NCBI GenBank assembly: GCA_009731375.1
Contig: BJOX01000116.1
Span: forward strand, 85,845-149,844
DNA length: 64,000 nt
Source of the DNA: Paulinella micropora
Taxonomy: Eukaryota > Cercozoa > Imbricatea > Euglyphida
Reading direction: 5' to 3'
The notes under the pieces were generated by a model. The model was not told the origin of the DNA, searched no databases, and saw only the letters and a program-made list of their open reading frames with translations. Positions within the stretch are counted from its first letter, which is position 1. Every line of letters starts with the position of its first letter. Both the position numbers and the translations under genes were made by a program. Shown in pieces: positions 32,214-42,318 of the stretch.

Positions 32214-33668
32214 ATGGAAGGAAAGGATTCTAAAAATACTGAGGAGTTGATGACCCTCAACAACCTCAGGTATGAGTTGCCAGCAAATCTAGCACTCACT
32301 GAACAGGGAAGTATCTTTAAGAAGAACTTCTCCGACCAGCAGACTTATGCCAGTAATTCGGGGACTGAAATGATTTTTACATTACAGGCAAGCACTGATT
32401 TTGTTTATGGGAAAAATTGTTATTTGTCGTTTGATGTCAAGGCCGACNNNNNNNNNNGAATTGTTATTTGACGTTTGATGTCAAGGCAGACGGATTGGTT
32501 ACGATTGCAGGGAATAACTGCGCGATCGGTTTTCAAAACACTCCCGCGACTGCTATTTTTGAAAGATTTTTGTTAGAAAGTAAGGATGGTAGCGAACTTG
32601 AACGAATTGAAGATATTAATAAACTGGTGCGAAATACTCTCCCGTGGCATTATCCTTTTGATTATCGTCGGCAAGCACAGATGGCGGGGCAACGAGAGAA
32701 TGTTGAAGTTAATGCTAATATTACAGACAATTCAGTTGTTGATTTTGCTATTAATACTCCTACAGTCGTTGGTACTGGTCAATACTTAAAATTTTGTATT
32801 CCTCTCCATTACTTCTTGAGGGTGTTTAATGAAGAAACTCTCATTCCTCCCTCTCTAATTAGTGGTATGAGGCTTCGTTTGACATTTGCTCCATAGGAAG
32901 CATTTAACATTATTGGAACTACTGATGGTAAGGTTTCTGCTGGTTTTGATGGTTCTGCTTTGACATACACCGTATCAAATCCAGTTATAATGTTGGAAAC
33001 ATTCTCTCTTGCTCCTGCCGTCCAGAGAAAATATTTTGGAACAGATGGGAAGTAAGGATGGGCTTCCATACACGTACGAAACATATTACAGTCAAAAGGC
33101 GAATCCTGGTGCGTCCAAAGAATATAATCTTCAAGTAAATAAGGCAGTAGCACGTGCTCAGTGCTTGTATATCGTAACTCAAAACGTGCTCGCTGACAAT
33201 GCTAGTATCGATAACTTGGGAACTGCTCAAATGAATTATAAACAATATCAATGCCGTATTGGTGATTGGTATGCTCCGCAACAGAAGATGGAACTCGGAG
33301 GAAGCACTAATACTCTTGCCGCAGTTCAACGAGGATGCGCCGAATTGTATGTTAACAATCTCCAAGCGACTATGGGCATTCGTGATACTTACATGTCTTC
33401 GTCTGTTTCTCTTGAAAACTTTCGCAAGTATTATTCTACTTCAGATAAAACAGTACTTACATCTAACTCAGGATTTGCTACCATTATCCAGACACTCAAT
33501 CAATTGCCACACATTGGAGCATCTGGTCTTGCGATTAATAACTCACGAACTGCCGAAGTCACTCTTCAGTATGCGGGCACAGATGTTACTAATTACGCAA
33601 TCACTGCTTGGTTGAAATATGTTAAAGTCGCATCTATCTACCCTAGTAGAGCCGTGGTCAAACAATAA
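32214..33668 (+). pseudogene. PLV major capsid protein (double jelly-roll), broken
   Basis: About 480 codons across three frames. The N-terminal part has FVYGKNCYLSFDVKAD, then comes a 10-N gap (32448-32457) with about 32 bp of the same sequence repeated after it, an unmerged contig overlap. The middle contains NTLPWHYPFDYRRQAQ and FCIPLHYFLRVFNEETLIPP. An in-frame TAG lies at 32894, and a frameshift near 33045 leads to the C-terminal part, with AEVTLQYAGT and YAITAWLKYVKVASIYP near the end. These features fit the double jelly-roll capsid proteins of PLVs, which form the pseudo-hexameric shell. The stop and frameshift indicate decay. Confidence rests on these motifs plus the neighbouring ATPase and penton genes. 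Confidence 0.85.
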
Positions 33669-33706
33669 AAAAAAAAAAATTAAAATAAAATATTTTATAA
33701 TATAGC

Positions 33707-34504
33707 ATGTCATTTACAATAAGCAATCTTGAAGACGAGAAACGAACCCGCAAAAATTTCCTCCTTCGTGTCTCCTCAAGCGATAAAACAGAATCAAAAT
33801 CCGCTTCTACTCACAATGGCCGTTTCGTTGTTGATCTACCATCAACTGGTCGTAATATTGATATAATCAGTGCTTATGTTGTTAAAAGTATCTCCATTCC
33901 AAATGTTTTCCCAAATATACCGAGTTATGCCAACACTCTGAGATTGATTAAAACAACTGGATCTGCTACAAAAACGGCAATCGTAACAGAAAATCAATAC
34001 ACCATTGATACATTTATTACCGCCCTTCAATCTGCAATTAATTCAGCAATTACCCCAGACTCTGTAGTTATAACTTTGAACTCCGTTAATAAATTGAATT
34101 TCGCATTCACTGGTGATACGTATGCTTTTGATTACGATAATAGCACGATTAAGGACAAGATAGGACTGACTGCCGATATTTCGGCCGCGGCAAGTAGCAC
34201 AATGCAATCTATTGTGAATCTAATTGGTGAAACAGCAGTTTATGTGCATAGCCGTGCATTGAATCAGTCTGGTTTAGTTGAAGCAAATGGTAATTTCTCT
34301 GTCGTTGGTAAAGTGAATCTAGATAAACCCTTTGGAGTCCAATGTTATTTTGAATCGTCAAACGATGTTGCCGATTATGTGCCGTTTAATACTACGAAAA
34401 GTTTAAGAACTATTGATATCGTTATCCAAAATGCACACGGAAATGTGCTTGAACTGCCAACTAATTTCGAGGTTTCAATTCTCTTAAAGGTGTATCATGC
34501 TTAA
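33707..34504 (+). CDS. PLV minor capsid (penton) protein candidate, intact
   Basis: Open frame of 265 residues, starting MSFTISNLEDEKRTRKNFLL, 38 bp after the capsid gene. It is beta-rich, with YVVKSISIPNVFPNIPSY near the start and FEVSILLKVYHA at the end, the pattern expected of the single jelly-roll penton proteins that follow the major capsid gene in PLVs. It is the longest viral gene here with no break. It would occupy the five-fold vertices. Assignment is by position and strand pattern, so the name is likely but not certain. Confidence 0.72.
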   Translation: MSFTISNLEDEKRTRKNFLLRVSSSDKTESKSASTHNGRFVVDLPSTGRNIDIISAYVVKSISIPNVFPNIPSYANTLRLIKTTGSATKTAIVTENQYTIDTFITALQSAINSAITPDSVVITLNSVNKLNFAFTGDTYAFDYDNSTIKDKIGLTADISAAASSTMQSIVNLIGETAVYVHSRALNQSGLVEANGNFSVVGKVNLDKPFGVQCYFESSNDVADYVPFNTTKSLRTIDIVIQNAHGNVLELPTNFEVSILLKVYHA

Positions 34505-34586
34505 GCCGAAAAAACAATAAAGACATTTATTTTTTAATTATATATTAAAGGTATGATAAAATATATGTAAAGATAAAAAAACGATA

Positions 34587-35238
34587 ATGCCAGACTATAA
34601 ACAAGGAAAAATATATAGTCTTAGATCGCATCAAACTGATCAAGTCTATATCGGTTCAACTATTCAACCTTTGTATAAGCGATTATTTGCACACAAACTA
34701 AATTATAAAAAATGGATGAATGGTACTTATAGTTACGTATCTTCTTATGAAATACTTAAATATGGTGATGCGTATGTTGAATTGGTTGAAGAATATCCGT
34801 GCAAAAACAAAATGCAATTACTTATTAGAGTTACGGAAAAGTGCGTAAATAAACGAGTAGCAGGTAGGACAAAAAAGGAACGCAGAAAATTACTCCAAAA
34901 TGATTGAATATGAGAGAAAATATCGTGAAGAAAATAAAGATATAATAGCACGAAGAAACAAAGAATGGTATCAAGACAATAAAGATCGTATAGCACAACA
35001 AACGAAAGAATATCATCAAGACAATAAAGAACATATATCACAAAGATACAAAAAATGGAGAGAAGCAAACAAGGATTATATATCGCAAAAAGGGAAAGAA
35101 TGTCGTGAGAACAATAAAGAATATGTATCACAAAAAATGAAAGAATATCGCGAAGCAAATAGAGAGAGATTATGCCAGCAAAAAAAAGTAAATTATCATA
35201 AAAGAAATCCAATTGGTTTAGCCATATTTGGAATATAA
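34587..35238 (+). pseudogene. GIY-YIG endonuclease fused to lysine-rich repeats, frameshifted
   Basis: Residues 1-90 carry a GIY-YIG-type fold: GKIYSLRSHQTDQVYIGST (with IYS and VYIGST at the GIY and YIG positions), then HKLNYKKW, an EILKYGDAYVELVEEYP segment with the catalytic-type Glu, and a CVNKRVAGRTKKE end. The frame then shifts near 34885; the other frame encodes about 100 residues of repeats such as KEWYQDNKDRIAQQTKEYHQ, ending at 35238. In giant viruses and PLVs these two parts often form one protein, so I read this as one gene broken by an indel. Such nucleases act as homing or recombination enzymes. Confidence 0.75.
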
Positions 35239-35416
35239 ATTCATACTTTATATTGATAAAAATATCAACTTACGGCGGTCGCAACAAAAAAAACAACAAA
35301 TCCCCTGCGGTGTCAATATTGATCAGTTTTACATATATTTGAAGAAAAATCACGCACCTATAACAGAAAAATTAATCAAGGACAGGGATTTGAGTACATT
35401 AAAAAAATGTCAATAG
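35228..35416 (+). CDS. Small hypothetical protein
   Basis: Short frame of 62 codons, MEYKFILYIDKNINLRRSQQ, overlapping the end of the lysine-rich frame. No recognised domain; it could be the remnant of a longer gene. Weak support. Confidence 0.3.
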   Translation: MEYKFILYIDKNINLRRSQQKKQQIPCGVNIDQFYIYLKKNHAPITEKLIKDRDLSTLKKCQ

Positions 35417-35464
35417 AGATACAAAATAAAGTTGATAAATAAGCATAAATAAAGTATTTTTTTG

Positions 35465-36694
35465 TTTAAATCTGATCTTCAATCCAGTTTAATGAAGCGT
35501 AAATATTAGCAGTTCCACCGCTTGTATTTTGTGCGGATATGGTAAATGTCTTACTTGGTCCTATCTTGATATTATATTGAGACAAATCAATATATATTGA
35601 TGAACCACCAGATAATACATATGTAAATATCACACTTCCGCCCGTTCTTGTAGTCCCTGCCGTATCAATTCTGCTAACGATGTGTTTGTATCGTAATTTG
35701 AATAAGAAGGTGTTCCTCCCAATGTGGTATTAAGCACAATTCTTGCGATGCACGTTTTACTATCTGAATTACAGATACATAAATTCTCAAAGTAGATTAT
35801 GTTGTAATTCGTTTTGCTGTTGAATGTGGCGCGGTTTCTGATGGTAAATATGGCAAGTTCTGTAGATACACTATTAACATTATCATACGAGTTAGTTACA
35901 GCACTAGTCCGATCAATATTCCCTTCAACTGCCAAAAACATGCTCGCCGTTTTCATTACAACGGATCCAAGACTTGATGAATATGCCTTCGCATAAATAG
36001 CAAACGCCGCCTGATCCAATGGTGGAGTAGTAGCAGTGCTCGCGTATTTAATTGAATGAATTACTTCCATTCGCCCAGTTCGCAGGTTTTCTATTTTGAA
36101 TGTAATTTGACCGCTACCCAGATATTGAACAACTATTTCAAACACATTCAATTTAGTAAAATCAATCGTGGGGAAGTTTCCAGTATTATTACATTTATCA
36201 ACATTCCAAGCATATTGACTAATCACATTTTCCACACTTCCTGCAATTCTCACAATGGACATTCCCAAGTTTGATTGTCTAAAACATAAATTATCTGCTG
36301 GTGTGCCTGTGCCAATATCGCAATTGAAACTATCTGCCGCAATAGATGACGGAAACAATGCGGAAAATCTAGCAACTAAACCCATGCCACTTCTATATTT
36401 TGCTCGTTCATTAGTCGTGATTTGTGCGGTTGAATTACCTAAGGCCGATGTAGTCAAAACTGCCATTGAATTAGCAGTTGATACCACCCCGCCATTGGTC
36501 TGAACGATATCAAAGAATCGTGTATTAATACCATATGTGAATACATTTTGTAATACTGGCGACAAAGTGGCCGTTCGCAATTCTCCAAAGGCCGTTGTTG
36601 GTAAAGCATCTTTAATACTATCTATTGATAAAGAAGAAGACGACGATGTAGTTGATGACGATGGTGTATTCGTGCTTTGACCAAAAAGGTTCAT
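35465..36694 (-). pseudogene. Putative PLV virion or fibre protein (MNLFG type), frameshifted
   Basis: Begins MNLFGQSTNTPSSSTTSSSS, a serine/threonine linker, then about 330 residues of beta-rich sequence with YLGSGQITFKIENLRTGRME and CICNSDSKTCIARI. The open frame stops near 35630; the next frame supplies a beta-rich end with GGSSIYIDLSQYNIKIGPS and stops near 35468, so a frameshift separates the last 55 or so residues. The start matches the shorter MNIFGRS gene at 26339. I infer a virion surface protein, possibly lectin-like; nothing decides this. Its promoter side faces the small gene at 36719. Confidence 0.6.
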
Positions 36695-36718
36695 TTTATA
36701 TTTTATATTATATAAAAT

Positions 36719-36994
36719 ATGTGTGTAATAATACGAGAATTGCCAAGCGATATAGTTGGACACATAAGAACATTTGTTTATTCAGAAATGTCCCAGCAGA
36801 ATTATAAAAAAGAATTTTGTAATATGTGTGGTTTGTCTCGCACATTTCAATCGCATCCACCCATTATAGCAGTTGATATTGATAATGTAGATGGTGTTCA
36901 GTTTTTCACAATCTGTTCTATTAATTGCTATAGACATGAGTCTAATATTAGGGCAAGATATCGCGAACCTCCTTTAATCGTTGTTAAGTATTAA
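36719..36994 (+). CDS. Small Cys-rich protein with F-box-like start
   Basis: 91 residues, intact. The N-terminal ELPSDIVGHIRTFVY resembles the first helices of an F-box. It is followed by a four-Cys pattern, FCNMCGLSRTF and FFTICSINCYRH, which suggests zinc binding. A ubiquitin-pathway adaptor is possible, but the F-box match is short. The gene is divergent from the MNLFG gene and convergent with the recombinase gene. Confidence 0.5.
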   Translation: MCVIIRELPSDIVGHIRTFVYSEMSQQNYKKEFCNMCGLSRTFQSHPPIIAVDIDNVDGVQFFTICSINCYRHESNIRARYREPPLIVVKY

Positions 36995-37003
36995 TCTTTT
37001 TGT

Positions 37004-38296
37004 TTAAGCAATCTCGCACTTCGTCGCACTGGTTTTGTTTCTGCCGATTGCTTCTTGTGGTTTTGCTTCTTTTTTCTCTTTGATAAACTTATTAACAATA
37101 ACGGCTCCAATTTTGCTTAATTGTCGTAGTTTAGTATTTGTTATTCTTCCCCCGTAATCATTGTAAATTTGTTCAAGCAATTTTTACTTATCCTCTCTGC
37201 TAGCCCTTTTGCCTAATGATTGATATTTGCTTTCTTCTTCTTCTCCGTTTTCGCTTTCAGTTTCATTAATATTATTTAAATTCAAACATAAATCAATTTT
37301 CCTTCGTAATTCCTCTAGTTCGCTTTTAAGCCCTTCTTCCATCATCTCTCGTGGATCTAACACATTCACCCACGAATATGAAAAACTAGTCAGTAAATCG
37401 CCATGACCACGAACATTTGAAACCCATGTATTAAAATTCTCTAATTTAGGATTGGCGAAATTACTATACGACAAACTAGCATATAGTTTCCGCAACATAC
37501 TACTCTTCTGTGTGTATTCCGATAGCCAAGGGAAGATTTTGATAATTCTTTTGTTTAGTTCATTATTCTTTTGTTTATCAAGCACACCCTCGTTGTTAAT
37601 GATAACTGCTTTTTTCTTTTTGAATTGAATTTACTTGTTCAATTACGAATTCAGGAGTAAAAAGAACAACAGGTCTCTCAGTCCAATTCTATTTTTGCCC
37701 TTCTTTCTTTTTTGCTAGGTTGTTTACCCTCAGCCAACTTGGTTTGTCTGGTATTAATTCATATGTGTTTTTATCAAATATTTCCACAGGCCTTGCTCCA
37801 ATTGCTATCATCAAAGCAAGTAGTTTAAGATAAGGGTCATTACTTAGTATCATATCATTCATTTTAGCCATTACATCACGAACATCAATTTTTATTTTTT
37901 GTTCATTTTTTGCTTTGACATCTTTCTTATACCCCTCAACAATATCAATTCGTTCATCTTCATTCAGATTAAAATACTTATCCAGTTTGCTCATTTCATA
38001 TACTTTTTCACTTTGATAAGGCTCTATTGCTTTAAAAAATTTTCTTACTTCAGAAAGTCTTTGCCTTCTACTATTTAAATTAGGATACACAATAGCATAT
38101 TTAGGATATATGACTTTTAGTGCCTCAAGTGCATCTTCATCACTCGTTGGTGTGCTAAAGATATGATAGCATTATGAAACGCGACACTTGGTTTCCCCTC
38201 ACTATCGTAGAAGTTGGACACGACTTCATAAATTTTATTTTCAGTAGTAGCAACTCTTAACTGCCTAACAAATTTCTTATCATCTTCGCTCCACAT
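37004..38296 (-). pseudogene. Tyrosine recombinase resembling protelomerase (TelN family), broken
   Basis: About 430 codons. It starts MWSEDDKKFVRQLRVATTEN next to the right inverted repeat. Landmarks in order: LALMIAIGARPVEIFDKNTY (first catalytic Arg), TERPVVLFTPEFVIEQV (core strand region), SSMLRKLYASLSYSNFAN (second Arg), VRGHGDLLTSFSYSWVNVL (His and presumed Tyr nucleophile six or more residues later). The Arg-Pro-x-Glu, L-R-x-x-Y-A and G-H...S-Y pattern is closer to phage telomere resolvases than to ordinary integrases. Breaks: frameshift near 38150, TAG near 37688, frameshift near 37618 and TAA at 37184, after which the same frame continues to 37004 with YNDYGGRITNTKLRQLSKIG. In phages such enzymes cut a palindrome and seal hairpin ends. 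Family assignment is by eye and could be a divergent integrase instead. Confidence 0.65.
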
Positions 38297-38787
38297 CTTA
38301 GTGTATATAAGACAGGTTTTATATTATTTTAATTATTTTAAATTATAAATCCAAATAAACCCTTATATTCTTCTTAAATGTTGTTAAAAACGATTCGGAC
38401 AGGGTCGGAAGCAATCTGAGAGAGAATATTTTTGTTAGTATTAATGAAGGCCGAGCGTCCGAGTCACACCCCCCCGGGGCGNNNNNNNNNNCCGGGGCGG
38501 AAAATATTTTTTCTCTATTGTAATAAAAGTAGAGAGGTAAAAATTTTTTTCATTTCTTAATAAAAGGTCGGACAGGTCGGACACTATAAAAATTAGATAA
38601 TAGGAAGAAGAAGAATATAATAAATACCGAAATTTAATACTTAAAAAGTGGCCGACCTTTAAAAAATGGGGTCGGACACGACTCGGCCAGGTCGGACAGA
38701 ATACAAACAAGATTATTTTCGTCTCGCCTGCTCTTATATTCAATCATTGAATTATGTATTAAGCATACACGATACATCGTGTATATA

Positions 38788-39118
38788 ATGAGTTCTACCA
38801 TAGAAGAAATAAAGGCTGTGTTTAATCTCCCTGATCCAAGGAGGCAACGATATAGAGCAAAGTATGTGGAAAATAAGGAGAAAATTAAAGAGCATCAAAG
38901 GAAATATTATAGAGAAGCAAATAAAGATAAGATAAATAAACAACGAAGGGAATATTATAAGAAAAATAGAGATAAGATCCAAGAGCAAGAAGAAATATAG
39001 AGAAATTAATAAGGAAGTATTATGCAAATACAAAGAAGATTATCTTAAAGAGAAGCAGAAAGAGAAGCAGAAAGAAACAAATCCTAATACTGAATATTTA
39101 AAATCCCTTCAATTCTGA
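38788..39118 (+). pseudogene. Lysine-rich repeat protein, right repeat copy
   Basis: Partner of the gene in the left repeat. It starts MSSTIEEIKAVFNLPDPRRQ, which is probably the ancestral N-terminus, and keeps the YYREANKDKI-type repeats. A 2-nt deletion near 38985 shifts the frame after IQEQ; downstream, the other frame encodes the remaining repeats and ends at the TGA at about 39116-39118. Being inside the inverted repeat, the virus would have carried two copies. A second short ORF follows (39143-39349, MAEPVPPILVKKDFFADRP) and is frameshifted in the left copy; I give it little weight. Confidence 0.6.
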
Positions 39119-39312
39119 TTATATCAGCAAAATAATATCGTTATGGCTGAGCCGGTGCCACCAATTTTGGTCAAGAAGGATTTTTTTGCCGATCGTCCAA
39201 GGAGAAAAGCAAAAAGTAAAACTCTTTTTTCCCCCTTACTCGTGTGGCTATCGCCCCCTCCCCCCACGAACTTCGTTCGTTGCCCCCCTCCCCCATTTGG
39301 TGTGTTTGATGA

Positions 39313-39708
39313 TCATTTATGTATATGGACTTGTCTATTCGTATATTAAATACAAGCACAGAAAAACAGAAAAATACACACAGGAAGACAGGAAACACAC
39401 ACAGGAAGCATAAAAACGGCCCCATGTTTTACAAAAATACGGAAAACTAAGCAGACTAAGCCTTATTTAGACAAAATAACGACAAATTCATATAAATGAA
39501 ATTTATATATATTTTTTAGAATAAAAAATATGAAGTTGTCGTCATTTTGTCTAAATCTTCCTTAGTCTGCTTAGTTTGTCGTATTTTTGTAAAACAAAGG
39601 TATGTTTTATGCTTCCTGTGTGTGTTTTCTGTTTTCCAGTGCTTGTTTTTCTGTTTTTCTGTGCTTGTATTTAATATACGAATAGACTTGTCCATATATA
39701 TAAATGAT
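39313..39708. repeat. Right terminal palindrome (putative viral hairpin telomere)
   Basis: Inner arm 39313-39493, 34-nt centre 39494-39527, outer arm 39528-39708. The centre is the exact reverse complement of the left palindrome's centre, as expected of inverted termini. Unlike the left end, the outer arm differs from the inner arm at roughly 15-20 positions, including altered segments near 39554, 39595 and 39637. The inner arm closely matches the left palindrome. Confidence 0.85.
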
Positions 39709-39880
39709 ATATTCATGTCTTCGCTGTCGTCTTGCATTATGTTTGCCTGTATATATGATGCCTGTATGTGGGGGACTGTGTGAGGGAGGGAGGCATGCTT
39801 TGGCCTACTAGTATGGTAGAGTGATTAGTATGTCTCGAGTATGTGGTCCGTATTCAATGGGCTACATGCCCGAGGCGTGC
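39709..39880. other. Spacer between PLV and copia fragment
   Basis: About 170 bp of unique sequence with a purine run. No gene or clear target duplication seen. Confidence 0.5.
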
Positions 39881-42318
39881 TAAGCTCTTCTTCCTAGTGT
39901 GAGCCTTACGAAGGTGGAGAGTAAGAAGGGAGAGCCCAAGGGTGTGCCTGTCATATTTCTAGGGTACGAACCAACCACAGGATACTACAGAGTGTATGAT
40001 CCTATAGGCAAACGTATCTACGGAGATCTGAGAGATGTTCGTTTCGATGTGAATCGTATGGGAAAAAGAGTAGCTGCTAAAGTTCTCAAGATCGACCCAC
40101 TAGAGAACAAGAAGTTAGAAAGGGTAAGTTGGAATAAGGATCCACCAGCCCCAAAGTCTCGTACAACAAGGGGAGATGTTGAGAACAATCAAGAAAGCGG
40201 GATCGTCGACGCTTTAGAAATAGAGGGATCTGAAGTGGGAATTCATTCTAGGAAACAGGGTTTGCCCATTTCGGGTGATTCTAGGTCTTCTGTAGTTGTG
40301 GAAAAAGAAGTTGTGGTAGTGGAAAGTGATAGTGATACGGATGCCGAACAGTTGTCCCCACCAGTCACCCCACAAGTCCATGATCCGGGAGGAAACCCAC
40401 AACCAGAAAAAGAGAGTGTCAGTACACAGCCAGTCAGTTCGATAGCCTTTCCCAAAGCAAAGAATAGGAAGGCAAGACTGTCGAACCGACTGGACCCATT
40501 ACAGGGAGTTGAAGTAGCAGTTCCTGCCCAAGAATTTGGAGAAAAATGGGCTCAGACTCAATATGGAGAGCAGTGGCGCACACATATCAGAAAGGGACGT
40601 GCCATTCGTCCAGGGGGAGCTTTGAAAGCAATCTCAGGAAAGATGGAACCTACGCATTACATAGACTTCGGAGAGGGAAAAGCAGAGAGAATGTTAGATA
40701 GTGAGATAGAGAAATTTAGGATTATTTCAGTCGGTACGACCAGTCTTATCAGCCCCCCAGAAGTCAGCGTAGAAACCCCAGTTGTGCCCAAGTTGGACGA
40801 AGGAGAACAAACTCAGTCAGTATTATCTCCAAATAAGCCCAACCCCGCTACTTTTCGTTCATGGACGCAGAGTGAGATATCAGGCGATAATCTCATACCC
40901 GCGGGACAGAAGAGAGGCAGACCCCAGAAGCAACCAATTGCTCCTCCAGTTAGTGTAGCACCAGCTACTGTAGCGTCAACACAACCACCACCCATATTGC
41001 CTGCCGCAAAATTGCTTGAGGTAGTACCCGATTTTGCTCATAATGCTTGCTTTTACTCTGCCATTGAACTGCCTCCCGATATCAAACCACAAGACAAGAA
41101 GGCAGCAAGAGAGAAAGAGATACAGCAGCAGGAAGAGTTGAGATCGTTCGAATGGGTGAGAGAGACAGAGGCGAGGAGAAGCGGCAGTAAAATAATACCA
41201 ACAACATGGGTAGATACGGGAAAGCCAGACCTAAAGGTGGTACTTTTTGCAAGGCCAGAACAGCAATATTAAGAGGAGATTTAATGGAACCTGACATTCA
41301 TTTTAATGCTAAACGTACATATTCTCCTACTGCTCATCACCGCACATTTCTCGTGTTTGTTGCGCACGCTGCTGTTCATAACAGAGATTTGAGGCTTGTT
41401 GACTTTGTCACTGCATATTTGCACGCTATCATGCCTTACACCATCTACGCACGTCCTCCACCTGGTTTTGAACGTGTTGGGTGGGTGTGGCTCATTCTCA
41501 AAGCGTATTACGGTCACCCTGAATCAGGACGTCTTTGGTACGATGTTTTGAATGAGATAGTGGTTAAGTTTGGGTTCAAGCCCCTTGCCATTGACAAGGC
41601 ATCGTATTCTATTGTGAAGAACAACAACCCACTGCACACCACATTGATCACATTTCATGTAGATGATGAATTGCATGTAGCTAACGAGAAAGAACACCTT
41701 GAGTTAGTTAAGTTCTTCCAGAAGAGTGGTTTGAGATGCAAGGACCTCGGTGTTGCCACATCGTTCAAAAACATTTCTCTCGATCATTTCGAGAATGGCA
41801 TGATTGTACACCAGAGGATTTATATTAAAGCCGTGTTGCTCAAGCTTGGCTATGATGGCGCTGTTCCCGCCAAGTCCCCAAATACGTCTGATGTTGTTCG
41901 TCCACTAAAACCCGGACATCCCATTTTAGAGTATGATCTTCGTACTCTCATCGGTGTCTTACTTTTCGTAGCAGTTAACACTCAGCCTTTGATCGTTTGC
42001 GCTTTGAATATGGCAGCTTTGGATATGATCCCGAACCCCCCTCGTGCGTATTTGCGCATCGATAAGATTTGCAGGTTTTTGCTTACCCCTCGTGGGATTT
42101 TCTTTCGTAGAGCGGACAAATCTATCACTTCGATGTGGAGTTACGCTAACCAGGGGGAGCGTAAGCACAGGCAGTTTTCCGGGTCGCCCGTGATGGAGTC
42201 GTTTCAGCACATTGACCCTACTCATTTAGCTCAGAACTCAGTCAAGCTTGGTGAAGGGGAAATTCCAAAGGAAATCCGGCAAAAGACCCCTGTGTTCGGT
42301 TATTGCGATTCCGACCTC
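39881..42318 (+). mobile_element. Truncated Ty1/copia retrotransposon fragment
   Basis: Contains the end of a copia integrase, a long linker and most of the copia-type reverse transcriptase, but no LTR on either side. The 5' part of gag-pol is missing. The 3' end stops inside the RNase H motif, at the point where base composition jumps to very GC-rich. Confidence 0.82.
39899..42318 (+). pseudogene. pol: Copia-type pol fragment (integrase end, RT), frameshifted
   Basis: The first frame (to 41272) has VPVIFLGYEPTTGYYRVYDP and DLRDVRFD, the C-terminal integrase signature of copia elements, then a proline/serine-rich linker of about 300 residues. A frameshift between 41206 and 41272 leads to the RVT_2 reverse transcriptase: LVDFVTAYLHAIM, IYARPPPGFE, LKAYYGHPESGRLWYDVL, and HVDDELHVA at the YxDD position, where His-Val replaces the usual Tyr-Val. 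The RNase H start FGYCDSDLS is the last recognisable motif. The fragment lacks protease, most of integrase and LTRs, so it is dead. Downstream residues to 42531 in the same frame belong to the GC-rich block. Confidence 0.82.

Larger units (their letters stand above)
9494..39708. mobile_element. Endogenous Polinton-like virus, degraded
   Basis: The limits are set by inverted repeats of about 1.4 kb, each tipped by a palindrome of about 390 bp. Subtracting the nested gypsy element leaves about 19.6 kb. The AT-rich interior holds recognisable remnants of a PLV gene set: primase-SF3 helicase, packaging ATPase, major capsid protein, penton/minor capsid candidate, S74-tipped fibre, GIY-YIG nuclease, lysine-rich repeat proteins and a tyrosine recombinase resembling protelomerases. 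No family-B DNA polymerase, retroviral-type integrase or maturation protease was found, unlike canonical Polintons. Substitution-type stops and frameshifts occur in most genes, so this is a dead integrated copy. No convincing target duplication is visible at the outer ends. Assignment as a PLV is strong; placement within PLVs is open. Confidence 0.88.
38321..39708. repeat. PLV right terminal inverted repeat
   Basis: Uninterrupted partner of the left repeat (about 1.39 kb including a 10-N gap at 38482-38491). It supplies the uninterrupted sequence across the gypsy insertion site, which shows that the left repeat was split after it formed. The gap is flanked on both sides by CCGGGGCG, suggesting overlapping contig ends. 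Confidence 0.92.

Noticed and set aside
39143-39349. MAEPVPPILVKKDFF ORF in the right viral repeat
   Set aside because: Frameshifted in the left copy and runs into low complexity; kept only as a note.
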